64,000 nucleotides of DNA, taken from the NCBI GenBank assembly GCA_963676095.1, contig OY781040.1, forward strand, positions 3,038,001 through 3,102,000. The letters are read 5' to 3'. The translations under genes and the position numbers were made by a program. This DNA comes from G963676095 sp963676095. Lineage in GTDB: Bacteria > Bacteroidota > Bacteroidia > Bacteroidales > Prolixibacteraceae. Under the pieces are notes generated by a model. The model ran no database searches, was not told where the DNA came from, and saw nothing but the letters and a program-made list of their open reading frames with translations. Positions 7,762 to 16,370 of the stretch are shown piece after piece; the stretch's first letter is position 1; each line of letters begins with the position of its first letter.

Positions 7762-8237
7762 ACATTTTTTAAAATGTAATAAGCTCCAGCTCCCTTTTGC
7801 CCACTACTTTCCAACAATTCTTTATTCACTAACTCAGTAAGGTCATTACTTGCGGTGTTTCTTGAGCAATCATTTATACTTTGATACTCGCTATTCGTAA
7901 TCTTACCTTTTTCTTTGACATATTTCAAAGCTTCGATTTGCCTCTGATTTAATCCAAGAGATTCAAAATACTCAACGTTGAAATTATCTTTTCTAAACTC
8001 CACCCAAAAGCCTGACATGTCATAATAAAATTTGGGTTGTGGAATGCCAAATTGAATACATTCGTTAATTATTTTTATCGTTCCTCTTCCCCAAGATTCA
8101 ATATATCCACTTCTGAAAAAAGCATTTGCAATGTCTGGATTGTAAGGTTTCGATGGGTGTTTGGTCAATAACTTTTCAATTGTCCAGTTTTCAGGTAATT
8201 GTCCTTCATTCCAGAAAATCAATTTATTGTTGGATAA
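7758..8237 (-). pseudogene. AlbA_2/RecG-like ATP-binding regulator, C-terminal fragment
   Basis: Contains IFWNEGQLPENWTIEKLLTK, then HPSKPYNPDIANAFFRSG and YIESWGRGTIKIINEC, the familiar C-terminal ATP-binding (HATPase_c_4) segment of Schlafen-AlbA_2 transcriptional regulators. A winged-helix part follows (LNQRQIEALKYVKEKGKITN...). The family is usually 370-480 residues, so the N-terminal AlbA_2 domain is gone. Similarity stops near 8237, where an unrelated sequence with GGAGCAAGCTGACC begins. The remaining frame is open from a TTG at 8222 but is unlikely to be functional. Confidence 0.7.
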
Positions 8238-8511
8238 TCTGGAGCAAGCTGACCCCCTAAGACCGGAGGTTTTTTGTCAAAATAAGCGGCAAGGAACAAC
8301 TGCCATTCCGGCGGATCACCTGAATATCCAACGGGCAAAAGGCACCAACCGCCAACCTGTTACTTGCTGACTGAAATCGGCCAAAGATAGCGCTTATGTT
8401 CTCACACATTTATAAAAAATGATCATTTCCCGGGCCTGTGAGGGGCTTTCCGCTGGGCCCATGGCTTAAGCGGCGTCCCACTCCTTTAGCGGTAGTATTT
8501 TTATTTTTCTG
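8238..8511. other. Intergenic junction region
   Basis: Starts at the truncation point of the previous gene. Around 8434-8480 there is a degraded relative of the 5564-5606 hairpin (GGGGCTTTCCGCTGGG, CCCATGGC, TTAAGCGG). No gene is seen. Confidence 0.4.
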
Positions 8512-9441
8512 TTAATTAAACGATTGTCTAAATTCCATGGGGGATTGATTGGTTTTCTTTTTGAAAAGTCGGCTGAGTGATTGCGGTTGCTCAAAACCTA
8601 ATTCATATGCAATTTCACTTATAGACAAATTGGTATTTAAAAGTTTTTCTTTAGCTACTTCAATGAGTTTTTTGTGAATGTGTTGCTGTGCATTTTGCCC
8701 TGTTAGCGAACGTAACATATCGCTGAAATAGTTGGCTGAAATATTGAGCTTATTTGCCAAATAATCAACAGTTATTAAACCATTTTTTAGTGTTTCATAA
8801 TTATCGAAATAGTCATTAAGTAATTGTTCTGTCTTAGAAAGCAAATCATTGTTCGCTGCTTTTCTGGTAATGAATTGGCGTTCGTAAAAACGATTGCAGT
8901 AGTTCAAGAGCAAATCAATTTGTGACAGAATAATATCTTGAGTATGCTTGTCAATATGTTGATATTCTTTCTCTATTTTTTGAAAAATCTCAACAATATC
9001 TTTTTCTTCCTGTTCCGAAAGATGTAAGGCTTCATTTATTGAATAGGAAAAGAAACCGTAGTTCTTAATTGTGGTTTGTAAAGATTTCTTTTTCAAAAAA
9101 TCAGCGTGGAACATGAGGACATAACCCATTCCAATAGTTTTATTAAACACATTGGTTTCATTTACTTCGACAGATTGGACTTGTTTCGGAGCGGTAAAAA
9201 TCATCGTTCCCTTATCAAAGTCGTAATATTGTTGTCCATATTTTACTTTCGATTGGATATTGTTCTTGAGAGATATGGTATAAAAATCGGTAGAAAATTG
9301 TTTCCACAATTCAGAATTTACTGCGTGTATTTCAGAAACCAAAGCCACACTTACTAACGGATGCAAAGGTGGTGGAATGGATAATAAACGATGAAATTCA
9401 GATAAAGAGTTAATTGCCCGCATATCTATATAAATTACCAA
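8512..9441 (-). CDS. AraC-family transcriptional regulator
   Basis: A 309-residue regulator. Residues 1-180 form an effector or cupin-like N-terminal region; residues about 210-309 form the double helix-turn-helix (LANKLNISANYFSDMLRSLT, then SISEIAYELGFEQPQSLSRLFKKKTNQSPMEFRQ). The second HTH matches the AraC consensus closely. It lies 111 bp downstream of the small membrane protein and hydrolase genes on the same strand, so it may control them. Neighbouring Bacteroidota genes of this type often pair such a regulator with an enzyme that detoxifies its inducer. The inducer is unknown. Confidence 0.85.
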   Translation of the reverse strand: MVIYIDMRAINSLSEFHRLLSIPPPLHPLVSVALVSEIHAVNSELWKQFSTDFYTISLKNNIQSKVKYGQQYYDFDKGTMIFTAPKQVQSVEVNETNVFNKTIGMGYVLMFHADFLKKKSLQTTIKNYGFFSYSINEALHLSEQEEKDIVEIFQKIEKEYQHIDKHTQDIILSQIDLLLNYCNRFYERQFITRKAANNDLLSKTEQLLNDYFDNYETLKNGLITVDYLANKLNISANYFSDMLRSLTGQNAQQHIHKKLIEVAKEKLLNTNLSISEIAYELGFEQPQSLSRLFKKKTNQSPMEFRQSFN

Positions 9442-9552
9442 AGGTGATTAAAGTAACAATTTCTATGGCTAGTCATAGAAATTGTTTTGAAAAAAACCGT
9501 CTAAAACAATCCCCAAAGTTAGACAAAACAATGATGCACACATTATTAATTT

Positions 9553-9747
9553 TCAGGCACTCCATTGACGATTGTAAAAAATGAAAAAAATGCCCAATCC
9601 AATTAGAAATCCCCATTTAACCCTCATTTCAATCATCTGATATGAGTTTTCTGGTAAGGGAATTTTACTAATTGAGTTTGGTCTGTATGTTAGAACACAA
9701 CCTCCGATAAGCAAAACTCCCCCAATTATTTTTAGAAATATAGTCAT
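9553..9747 (-). CDS. Small two-TM membrane protein
   Basis: Sixty-four residues with two hydrophobic segments (about 3-21, FLKIIGGVLLIGGCVLTY, and about 45-59, WGFLIGLGIFFIFY) joined by a short polar loop. Its start codon touches the hydrolase stop at 9747, so the two are co-transcribed and probably translationally coupled. No family was recognised. Confidence 0.6.
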   Translation of the reverse strand: MTIFLKIIGGVLLIGGCVLTYRPNSISKIPLPENSYQMIEMRVKWGFLIGLGIFFIFYNRQWSA

Positions 9748-10667
9748 TATTTCTGCAAAAGATTTTCCTGAAAAAACGGAACTAAATTATCCAACGCTTC
9801 TGTCGTTGCTTTGGGTTGGTCGTATAAATCGTAATGGCTTGCGCCTTTTACAATATGCATTTTCTTGTTTTTTGAAGCGGCTTTGTTGTATAATTCGAAA
9901 CCATCACGATAAGAGCCAAAAGCCCCCACTTTATCGCCAACAATAACCAATAAAGGTTGTGTAAGCAAAAATTCGGCAAGATGAAAAGCGTCAAACATTA
10001 TCAAATTTGCCATACTTGTAAAAAGTAATTTGTTGTTTGATGTCGGATATTCGCCTCTTGGTGTTCTGTAATAATCAATGGCTTCCAACATATCAAATTC
10101 GTCCATCCCTGTTTGTCTTGCCTCTTCGGCAGAGTTGGGTGTCCATTGGGTAATCATTGGTGTTGTTCCATTGGCTTCCGCTGTTCGTTGTGCAGAAACG
10201 GCTTCCAGTGTTTCTAAAAAATCAGCTTCTTTAAATGCTCTGCTTGCATTAGTTCCTACAACTGTTGCTACTGCTTTTATTCGTCTTTCTGTCATTGCGG
10301 CATTTGCCGCATAACCACCACCAGCACAAATACCCAATAAGCCGATACGGTTTTTATCTACAAAATCTAATGTTGTAAGATAATCCACAGCGCAATGTAT
10401 GTCTTCCACACGAGTAGCCGGGTCTTCCAAATATCTTGGTTCTCCACCACTTTCGCCCTGAAAAGAAGCATCAAAAGCCAAGGTTATAAATCCTTGTTGA
10501 GTAAGCTGTTTGGCATATAAACCTGCGGTCTGTTCTTTAACACTGCTTCCCGGGTGAACGCATACAATAGCCGGATAATTTTGTTTTTCATCAAAATTGT
10601 TGGGCAAATGAAGATTAGCTACTATGTTCCAATTTCTATTTTTGAATTTTACTTTTTGCATTGTCAT
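9747..10667 (-). CDS. Alpha/beta hydrolase, dienelactone-hydrolase-like
   Basis: A 306-residue cytosolic alpha/beta hydrolase of the YcjY/dienelactone hydrolase group. The nucleophile elbow reads GICAGGG (about residue 137), so the nucleophile is Cys, as in dienelactone hydrolases, rather than Ser. Other landmarks are the oxyanion-loop segment VCVHPGSSVKEQ, the acid in LLVIVGDKVGAF and the catalytic His in KGASHYDLYD. The substrate is not known. It is the first gene of an operon with the 64-residue membrane protein, with the AraC regulator following. Confidence 0.85.
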   Translation of the reverse strand: MTMQKVKFKNRNWNIVANLHLPNNFDEKQNYPAIVCVHPGSSVKEQTAGLYAKQLTQQGFITLAFDASFQGESGGEPRYLEDPATRVEDIHCAVDYLTTLDFVDKNRIGLLGICAGGGYAANAAMTERRIKAVATVVGTNASRAFKEADFLETLEAVSAQRTAEANGTTPMITQWTPNSAEEARQTGMDEFDMLEAIDYYRTPRGEYPTSNNKLLFTSMANLIMFDAFHLAEFLLTQPLLVIVGDKVGAFGSYRDGFELYNKAASKNKKMHIVKGASHYDLYDQPKATTEALDNLVPFFQENLLQK

Positions 10668-10791
10668 ATTTATTTTAAGTTTTACAACATAAAATTCGTC
10701 TTCTTTTAAAAAGTAAATGTTTCCAAATCAAGGTTCATTGTAACCAAATCGGGGATAAGTGTCAAATCAGCTTTCTATTTTGCTGTGTTTA

Positions 10792-11496
10792 TCAGGTCGT
10801 TTTAGTTGATGGATTGAATTTGTCATCATCCCATTTTGCAGGATTGTTGATGATGTATTCCGAAATGTTTTGATAGGATTGTTCGTCGCGGATAATATGA
10901 TCGTGATAATTACGTTGTCCCGATTTCCCTTCGAAAGGGGGCCAACCCTGTTTTTTTACACCCCGGATGTATTCATTGGTGGTCATAGTTTTAAACCAAT
11001 CCATGACATCGTCAATGGTTGAACCCCATTTTTTGTTATTAATCCCATATTTTTCACCGGTTGCCGATTGTTCGCCCCTGGAATCGCCAAATTCATTGTT
11101 TATTCCCGTTCCGGGTTGATCGTTGTTATTATTGTGTCCGCAATATTCATCATTGGGTGCAATATCATTGACAGGACGCCCACGTAGGGGCGCCCCTACG
11201 TGGGCGTCCAATTCATGTATGCGATCATCCGTATTTTCGATAATACAATGAATATGATTGGGCATAACAATCATTTCATGACACCGTTTGCCGGGATATT
11301 TATTTTCAATTTCCCGGTACCATTTTTCCACCATCCGGCCCGCACCGTTCAATTGCATTTTTTTGTTCTGAATCCGGACAAACAAACAGGCCCGGTTTTT
11401 TACACAGATGGTAATGAAATACAATCCGGACTGAGAATAATGGTACTCCCGCAACCGCATATTTTCCCGGCCATTTTCTGAATTGTATCTGGTCAT
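10792..11496 (-). CDS. REP-associated tyrosine transposase (RAYT)
   Basis: A 234-residue Y1 HUH transposase. The metal-binding HUH motif is in MIVMPNHIHCIIE (about 80-92), the upstream strand in LYFITICVKNRACLF, and the catalytic Tyr region in NYHDHIIRDEQSYQNISEYI near the C-terminus. Such proteins nick single-stranded DNA at hairpins and spread REP-type repeats. Between the HUH core and the Tyr helix is an unusual Asn/Gly-rich insertion of about 60 residues, encoded in part by a 36-bp perfect palindrome (11174-11209). The frame remains open. A decayed relative of its 3' end lies at 40104-40222. Confidence 0.85.
   Translation of the reverse strand: MTRYNSENGRENMRLREYHYSQSGLYFITICVKNRACLFVRIQNKKMQLNGAGRMVEKWYREIENKYPGKRCHEMIVMPNHIHCIIENTDDRIHELDAHVGAPLRGRPVNDIAPNDEYCGHNNNNDQPGTGINNEFGDSRGEQSATGEKYGINNKKWGSTIDDVMDWFKTMTTNEYIRGVKKQGWPPFEGKSGQRNYHDHIIRDEQSYQNISEYIINNPAKWDDDKFNPSTKTT
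11174..11209. repeat. 36-bp perfect palindrome inside the RAYT gene
   Basis: Arms of 17 bases (GGACGCCCACGTAGGGG and its complement) meet at a central CG. It encodes DAHVGAPLRGRPV in the variable insertion of the RAYT protein. It looks like a REP-type hairpin sitting in the gene of the enzyme family that mobilises such hairpins. Confidence 0.8.
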
Positions 11497-11825
11497 GACA
11501 CCTGTTTATTATTTCATGCTACACATCAAATTGATATTGTTTGGCCATTTTCGTAACCAGGAATGTAATACAAAATTAAACCATAGGCCATTAAAAACAA
11601 ATTCAAAAAATACCAGCGTATGTCCAAATATTTCTTTGGATTTCCTAAAAAGCAGAAGAAAAGAACTATCCTTATCCTATTATTCTGGGTTGTGCCATCC
11701 TCCGGTGCTTCTTCGCTGATCCTTGGGTTGGAGTATATAACCCCAAAGGAGTATTATATTGTCCGGACAGCTTCGCACACACCAGTTATCCGGTATGCAC
11801 GTGTCCGTAGGCTACTTGTGATGGA
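11497..11825. other. Intergenic stretch, no gene seen
   Basis: Contains only short open frames with no recognisable product. No repeat was matched in the first 300 bases. Confidence 0.4.
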
Positions 11826-11893
11826 ACACAAGGTTTAATCATTCAATGAACGTTAAACAGTTATGGTAAGCGACTTCCTGTCGCACTGCAGTG
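11826..11893 (+). repeat. Dispersed repeat R3, copy 2
   Basis: Nearly the same as 5492-5559. It includes the IS66-end-like GGTAAGCGACTTCC. Confidence 0.5.
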
Positions 11894-11907
11894 GTGTGAA
11901 AGCCTCT

Positions 11908-11931
11908 CCCTGTCAGCACTTGCTGGCAGGG
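11908..11931 (-). terminator. Hairpin downstream of the PD-(D/E)XK gene
   Basis: CCCTGTCAGC and GCTGGCAGGG form a stem with one G-T pair around ACTT. It lies 31 bases past the stop codon at 11962 and is the likely transcript end for that gene; no long T-run is present. Confidence 0.45.
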
Positions 11932-11961
11932 CGGGCTATTCGATTACCTGCTGGGCTTTAT

Positions 11962-13401
11962 TTATACATCAATTTTAAGAAAAAAATTATCTAATGCTTC
12001 TTTAAGTTTTTTGTTATCCATTGAAACTGCTTTTTCACGAATTTCTTTCTGCTTAAAATACAAAACCTTAAATTTCTGTGCTGATTCAGAAAACCTTTTT
12101 AATCTATCTAATGCATCATCAGCATATCCACTCGTAGACCAAAATTCAAATTCTAATTTTTTCTTCTTGAAAGTTTCCTGCTTGTCAAACCAGATTTTAA
12201 ATGCAGGCACTTTGATGTCAATCCAATTATTAATTGTTTCTAAGTCTACCATAGCCTTTTTGGCTTTACATTCTGCAATTACAACTTTGTCACTATAAAC
12301 GGCCAGAATATCCATTTCATGTCTAGCATTATTTTCAATTATTTCCCTTCCCATATCGATACTCTGACAATCGGCAGAATGAATATGCCCTACCATATAC
12401 TCAAATAGAGTCCCCCGAATGTTATTTACTAATCCTTCGTTATATTTCTTTAGTTCCTTAATTAAATCAAGATACTTTTCAGGTGTCTTTTTTAAGCTTG
12501 CACCAGCATTAGTCAATATGGTAACTAGCTCCTTTAAAGTCTCAGCATACTTTTGACCAAACAATTCTCCAATAAATCCAATAATAACTCCCTTTTGTTT
12601 CAGCAAACTTAAAGCTTTCTTGTCTAAATCATCTACTATGAAAAAGGGTAGAATTCTAGGTGCATTTTTATAACTTTGAATATGCTGAACTTTTTCAATA
12701 AAAAAACGAACATCATCTTCATAAATCGCATTTCCAATTAATATGTCAGCTAGCAAAAATCCTGGATTCCCATTTTGAATTAAACCTGCTACATTAGAAA
12801 CCCCTTTAAATGACCATCTAAATTTTCCGTATTCTGCAAATTGAGCTCCTGTTTTAAAAGATATTATTCCCGTGTTTTTAACCAAAGAATTGAAAGATGT
12901 GAGTATATCTATCTTTATCTGCTCTATTGTTTTATGAGCTACTGATGTTGTCCTGTTTAAATGAAATTTTGGGGATAATGAATAATACGAATCATTATAG
13001 ACCAGAATTCCTTCCTGAACAAATTTTTGCATAACCTTATTGAAGGGCAAATGTCCCTTTAATGCCAAAATGGGATAATTAGTATAGCATTCAAGAACTG
13101 TTTGGTTTAATATACCCCCATGCAATCTTAGTGCATTTATACAATACCAATATTTCCTCCCATTTTCATAAAGTGATTTGATAAACCTATCATAGAAAAC
13201 GCCATTATTCTCGTGTTCCTTTAAATAGCAAAAAGATTGATTGCTTGAATAGAATCCCTTTATTTTTTCAATATAAGTATTTCTCGAAACTTTCTGACTT
13301 GCAGTGTTTATTGGAATTGAATCTTTCTTCCCCAGAAGTCTTGAAAGTTCGCTCGACATTAAAGGCCCTTGTTGGGATAATATGGATTCAATTGTTGTCA
13401 T
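11962..13401 (-). CDS. Putative DNA-binding PD-(D/E)XK nuclease, orphan
   Basis: A 479-residue protein with no family I can name. The N-terminus (about 1-60, TIESILSQQGPLMSSELSRLL) looks like a winged helix. Residues about 330-400 hold a nuclease-like core: GTLFEYMVGHIHSAD, then HEMDILAVYSDKVVIAECKAKK, giving E...D...E-x-K as in restriction-type PD-(D/E)XK enzymes. The middle region has no recognisable motif. The gene is AT-rich and alone, flanked by mobile DNA, so it was probably acquired. A role in restriction or anti-phage defence is plausible but rests on the motif alone. Confidence 0.6.
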   Translation of the reverse strand: MTTIESILSQQGPLMSSELSRLLGKKDSIPINTASQKVSRNTYIEKIKGFYSSNQSFCYLKEHENNGVFYDRFIKSLYENGRKYWYCINALRLHGGILNQTVLECYTNYPILALKGHLPFNKVMQKFVQEGILVYNDSYYSLSPKFHLNRTTSVAHKTIEQIKIDILTSFNSLVKNTGIISFKTGAQFAEYGKFRWSFKGVSNVAGLIQNGNPGFLLADILIGNAIYEDDVRFFIEKVQHIQSYKNAPRILPFFIVDDLDKKALSLLKQKGVIIGFIGELFGQKYAETLKELVTILTNAGASLKKTPEKYLDLIKELKKYNEGLVNNIRGTLFEYMVGHIHSADCQSIDMGREIIENNARHEMDILAVYSDKVVIAECKAKKAMVDLETINNWIDIKVPAFKIWFDKQETFKKKKLEFEFWSTSGYADDALDRLKRFSESAQKFKVLYFKQKEIREKAVSMDNKKLKEALDNFFLKIDV

Positions 13402-13695
13402 ATGACTCTATATATAAAAAAACTCGTTAGAGTTTTTTGGCACTATGATTTTTTTTTCGCTGTATCCCTTTATTCACGGGAATCATTATTTTTAAATCTA
13501 ATCAAAAATAGTCAAAAAAGGTGTCATATCAATTTTTATTCAATAACGCGATGTCTTCTTTTAGCCTTGCAGGTAACGGCTGCGGTATGGTTAGTTGCCG
13601 ATTTCGAAGCACTTTCCTATCAAGCTACAACTACTTTTGATACGAGTTATGCCACTCGAATACGCACTATACCGGCAATTAACTATACCGCTTGT
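13402..13695. other. Intergenic stretch upstream of the intron
   Basis: No gene is seen. It ends at the group II intron 5' boundary. The promoter of the 479-residue gene should lie here, but no good TTTG-N19-TAnnTTTG pair was found. Confidence 0.35.
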
Positions 13696-14242
13696 GTGCG
13701 CCCTGCATGAGCAGAGCGCACCTGCTGAAAGCTATAGAAAAAGCTTAAAAATACAAATAAAAAGCAATAAACATAGTTTCAGCAGGTGTATTTTTCCAGA
13801 GGGTGCAAGTCCCTTATGCACCGGGGTAACGCCCGGAAGCATTAGCAAGTGGCAAGCTGGTTTGGGGCGACCCATGCAGTGAAGGAAGCCAAACGGCAAA
13901 ATCCGGTACTGACGAACAGAAACGTGATATGAGGCATAGTTATTCGGGTAAGCAAGCACATCATTGTAACGCCCAAAGAATACCAAAAGGACAGCTATGT
14001 AGATCATGCAGGGATTGGAGGAAGGAAAAAGCTCTTACCAGGGGATACCTTGCCAACCACGGGTTGGTTACGGCAATGGAGTCAGCAGACGCCATAGTAG
14101 CTATTGGTAACGAGCCATCGAAAAGATGGAGGACTCACAGGATAGTGAAGGGCTGAACATTAAGATGTTCCAAATTCGGCGGGGAGGCATAGCCAGCCCC
14201 GTCTTAAGCGGGACAGGGTAAACGAAGTAAACGAAAATTGGA

Positions 14243-15389
14243 ATGATTGAACAGGTACTGAACCGACGGAATATGATGCGGGCTTACCGTCAGGTGGTGT
14301 CGAACAAAGGTTCGGCAGGCATCGATGGTATGCCTGTGACGGAACTCTATGCCCACCTGACTAAAAACAGGGAGCAACTGGAATCTGATATCCGTACCGG
14401 TAAGTATCTGCCCAAACCCATTCTTGGGGTAGAAATACCTAAGAGCAACGGAAAATTCCGTTTATTAGGCGTGCCCACGGCAACCGATCGCATGTTGCAA
14501 CAAGCCGTAGGCCAGGTTCTGGCCATCAAAAGTGAGATGGGATTCGGGGATTACAGCTATGGTTTCCGGCCCAATCGCAACGCACAGCAAGCGGTACTAA
14601 AAGCACAGGAATACATCAATTCAGGATACCGGCACATTGTTGATATCGACCTGAAAAGCTTCTTCGATGAAGTGGACCACTGTATCCTGTTGCAGTTGCT
14701 GTACCGCAAGGTCAAATGTCCGCTCACCTTGCGCCTGATCCGCAAATGGCTGAGAGCGCCGATCCAAATCAACGGCAAACTGGTCAAAAGGCGGAAAGGG
14801 GTCCCGCAGGGATCCCCACTCAGTCCTTTGCTTTCCAATATCATGCTCAATGAGTTGGACAAGGAAATGGAGAGGCAGGGACTTCGCTACGTCAGATACG
14901 CCGATGATTTTAGTGTGTACACCAAAAGCAGATCGGAGGCCCGCAAGATCGGCAACAACTTGTTTCTATTTTTGAAAAACAAGTTGAAGTTACCGATCAA
15001 CCGGGAGAGGGCCGACTGTAAAGAAATTGTCCGGTGGACAATTTTAAGGAGGAGCCAGGTTGAAGGGATGGAGCATCCGCCGACCAGTCAACTTTAAAGT
15101 TTTGGGGTACGGTTTCGTACCTACTTACCGTAAGGGAGAAAAAGGCCAATACCAACTGGTTGCAAGCGACAAAAGCTGGAAAAACCTGAAACAAAAGCTG
15201 AAAACGATCACCCGTAAGACCACACCGATGAGTTTCGATGAGCGCATTCAAAAGCTCAAAGAAATTACCCGGGGATGGCTCAACTATTTCCGAATGGCGA
15301 GCCTGCACGGCAAGCTAAAGGAAGTGGACGGGTGGCTCAGAAATCGGCTTCGGTATTGTATCTGGCACCATTGGAAGGGCCGACCGTAA
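14243..15389 (+). pseudogene. Group II intron reverse transcriptase/maturase, frameshifted
   Basis: An LtrA-like reverse transcriptase. The N-terminal RT blocks (GSAGIDGMPVTELYAHL), the catalytic YADD (VRYADDFSVY, about residue 218) and the thumb are intact to about residue 255. A family A hairpin insertion (about 15008-15070) then shifts the frame by one. In the new frame the maturase part continues from about 15060 (RRPVNFKVLGYGFVPTYRKG ... GWLNYFRMASLHGKLKEVDG, then NRLRYCIWHHWK) to 15389, where a second insertion removes the last part. Intact homologues run continuously through both points. Without the inserts the protein would be typical; as it stands it is dead. Confidence 0.85.
15008..15070 (+). 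repeat. Small hairpin insertion, family A, copy 2
   Basis: Disrupts the reverse transcriptase frame. Stem AATTGTCC/GGACAATT with loop GGT at 15025-15043, then GGAGCCAGGTTG. Confidence 0.8.
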
Positions 15390-15434
15390 AGAAATGTTCC
15401 GGTGGAACATTTTAGGGAGGAGCCAGGTTGCAGG
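15378..15434 (+). repeat. Small hairpin insertion, family A, copy 3
   Basis: Same layout as copy 2 (GGCCGACCGTAAAGAA lead). Stem AATGTTCC/GGAACATT with loop GGT at 15393-15411, then GGAGCCAGGTTGCAGG, followed directly by the IS66 end. Confidence 0.8.
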
Positions 15435-15513
15435 GTAAGCGTCTCCGTGATGCCATCTTTTAGGATTTGAGGAGTGATCCTATCTTAGCCATCCAACAAA
15501 AAGGATAGCTATT

Positions 15514-15918
15514 ATGATGACATCAGAACTATATCAGAAGACCCTGAGCGGTTATGAAGCCTTGCTGGGGGAAGGAGAATCAATGTCCCTGAGCAGGTAT
15601 TGCCAGCTACATCACGTCAATAACCGGGGACTGCGGTACTGGATGAAAAAGAACTCGATCATTAGCCCAAAAGCTAAATCAGGAAAGTTAGCCGGCCCAT
15701 CGGCAGCAAATAATACTGCTCAGCCAGTCCCCGGTACTCACCAGCTGGTGCCCTTACTGATCCAGTCACCCATCGGTGGGAAAGCGAAAAAGCTAAGCCG
15801 GGGAAAATCGTCATTGAAGGGCGTTCACATTACGACCCAAACGGGGGTGGTTGTCAGTATACCGGAAATCAGCAGTGTTGATTTAGCCGGGTTAATCCTG
15901 TTCTGTAATCAGCAGTAA
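15514..15918 (+). CDS. tnpA: IS66 accessory protein TnpA
   Basis: A 134-residue protein in the first position of an IS66 operon. The N-terminal half has a helix-turn-helix look (SLSRYCQLHHVNNRGLRYWM), and the C-terminal half a basic DNA-binding segment ending SVDLAGLILFCNQQ, the usual end of the IS66 first open reading frame. It is thought to bind the IS ends with TnpB. Its stop is 4 bases before the tnpB start, typical of the family. Confidence 0.8.
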   Translation: MMTSELYQKTLSGYEALLGEGESMSLSRYCQLHHVNNRGLRYWMKKNSIISPKAKSGKLAGPSAANNTAQPVPGTHQLVPLLIQSPIGGKAKKLSRGKSSLKGVHITTQTGVVVSIPEISSVDLAGLILFCNQQ

Positions 15919-15922
15919 TTCC

Positions 15923-16282
15923 ATGTTTGCACTGACCCCGTCCATGAGTTATTACCTGTGTCCGCATGCAGTGGACATGCGGAAAGGGATTTATTCCCTG
16001 TACCAGTTGGTCAAGTCCGATATGGGCCGAAACCCCTTGTCCGGAGAAGTATTTCTGTTTTTAGGCAAAACAAGGGGAATGATCAAGATCCTGCACTGGC
16101 AGAAAGACGGATTTATTCTTTACACGAAGAAACTGGAAAAAGGGACTTTTGAGGTACCCTGTTTTAACCCCGGCAGCGGTCAATACGAGATGAAATGGGC
16201 CACTTTTGTTTTGATCATGGAGGGGGTCCGGCTGAAGTCCGTAAAGTACCGTCAGCGGTTTGTAATGAAGTCAAATATTTGA
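15923..16282 (+). CDS. tnpB: IS66 accessory protein TnpB
   Basis: A 119-residue IS66 Orf2 (PF05717) protein with the conserved segments DMRKGIYSLYQLV, FLFLGKTRGMIKILHWQKDG and KKLEKGTFEVP. It is required for IS66 transposition in studied relatives, but its biochemical role is unclear. It sits between tnpA and tnpC and appears intact. Confidence 0.85.
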   Translation: MFALTPSMSYYLCPHAVDMRKGIYSLYQLVKSDMGRNPLSGEVFLFLGKTRGMIKILHWQKDGFILYTKKLEKGTFEVPCFNPGSGQYEMKWATFVLIMEGVRLKSVKYRQRFVMKSNI

Positions 16283-16370
16283 TATATAATATTTTATATA
16301 GAATATTTAGTTGTTTTTTCTTGGTCATCCCGATTGTTATGAGTACCTTCACAGGGTGAGTAACAAACGG

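Larger units (their letters stand above)
13696..15434 (+). mobile_element. Group II intron, 3'-truncated
   Basis: Begins with GTGCG followed by a hairpin (GTGCGC...GCGCAC), then the conserved leader with GAGGGTGCAAGTCCCTT and the reverse transcriptase gene. The 3' end, including domain V, is missing: the sequence passes into a small hairpin insertion and then the IS66 left end at 15435. It cannot splice or move in its present form. Confidence 0.85.

Noticed and set aside
8238..8390. IS21 terminal repeat near GGAGCAAGCTGACC
   Set aside because: It begins exactly where the AlbA_2-type gene breaks off and looks like a mobile-element end, but no matching end or transposase could be found in the window.
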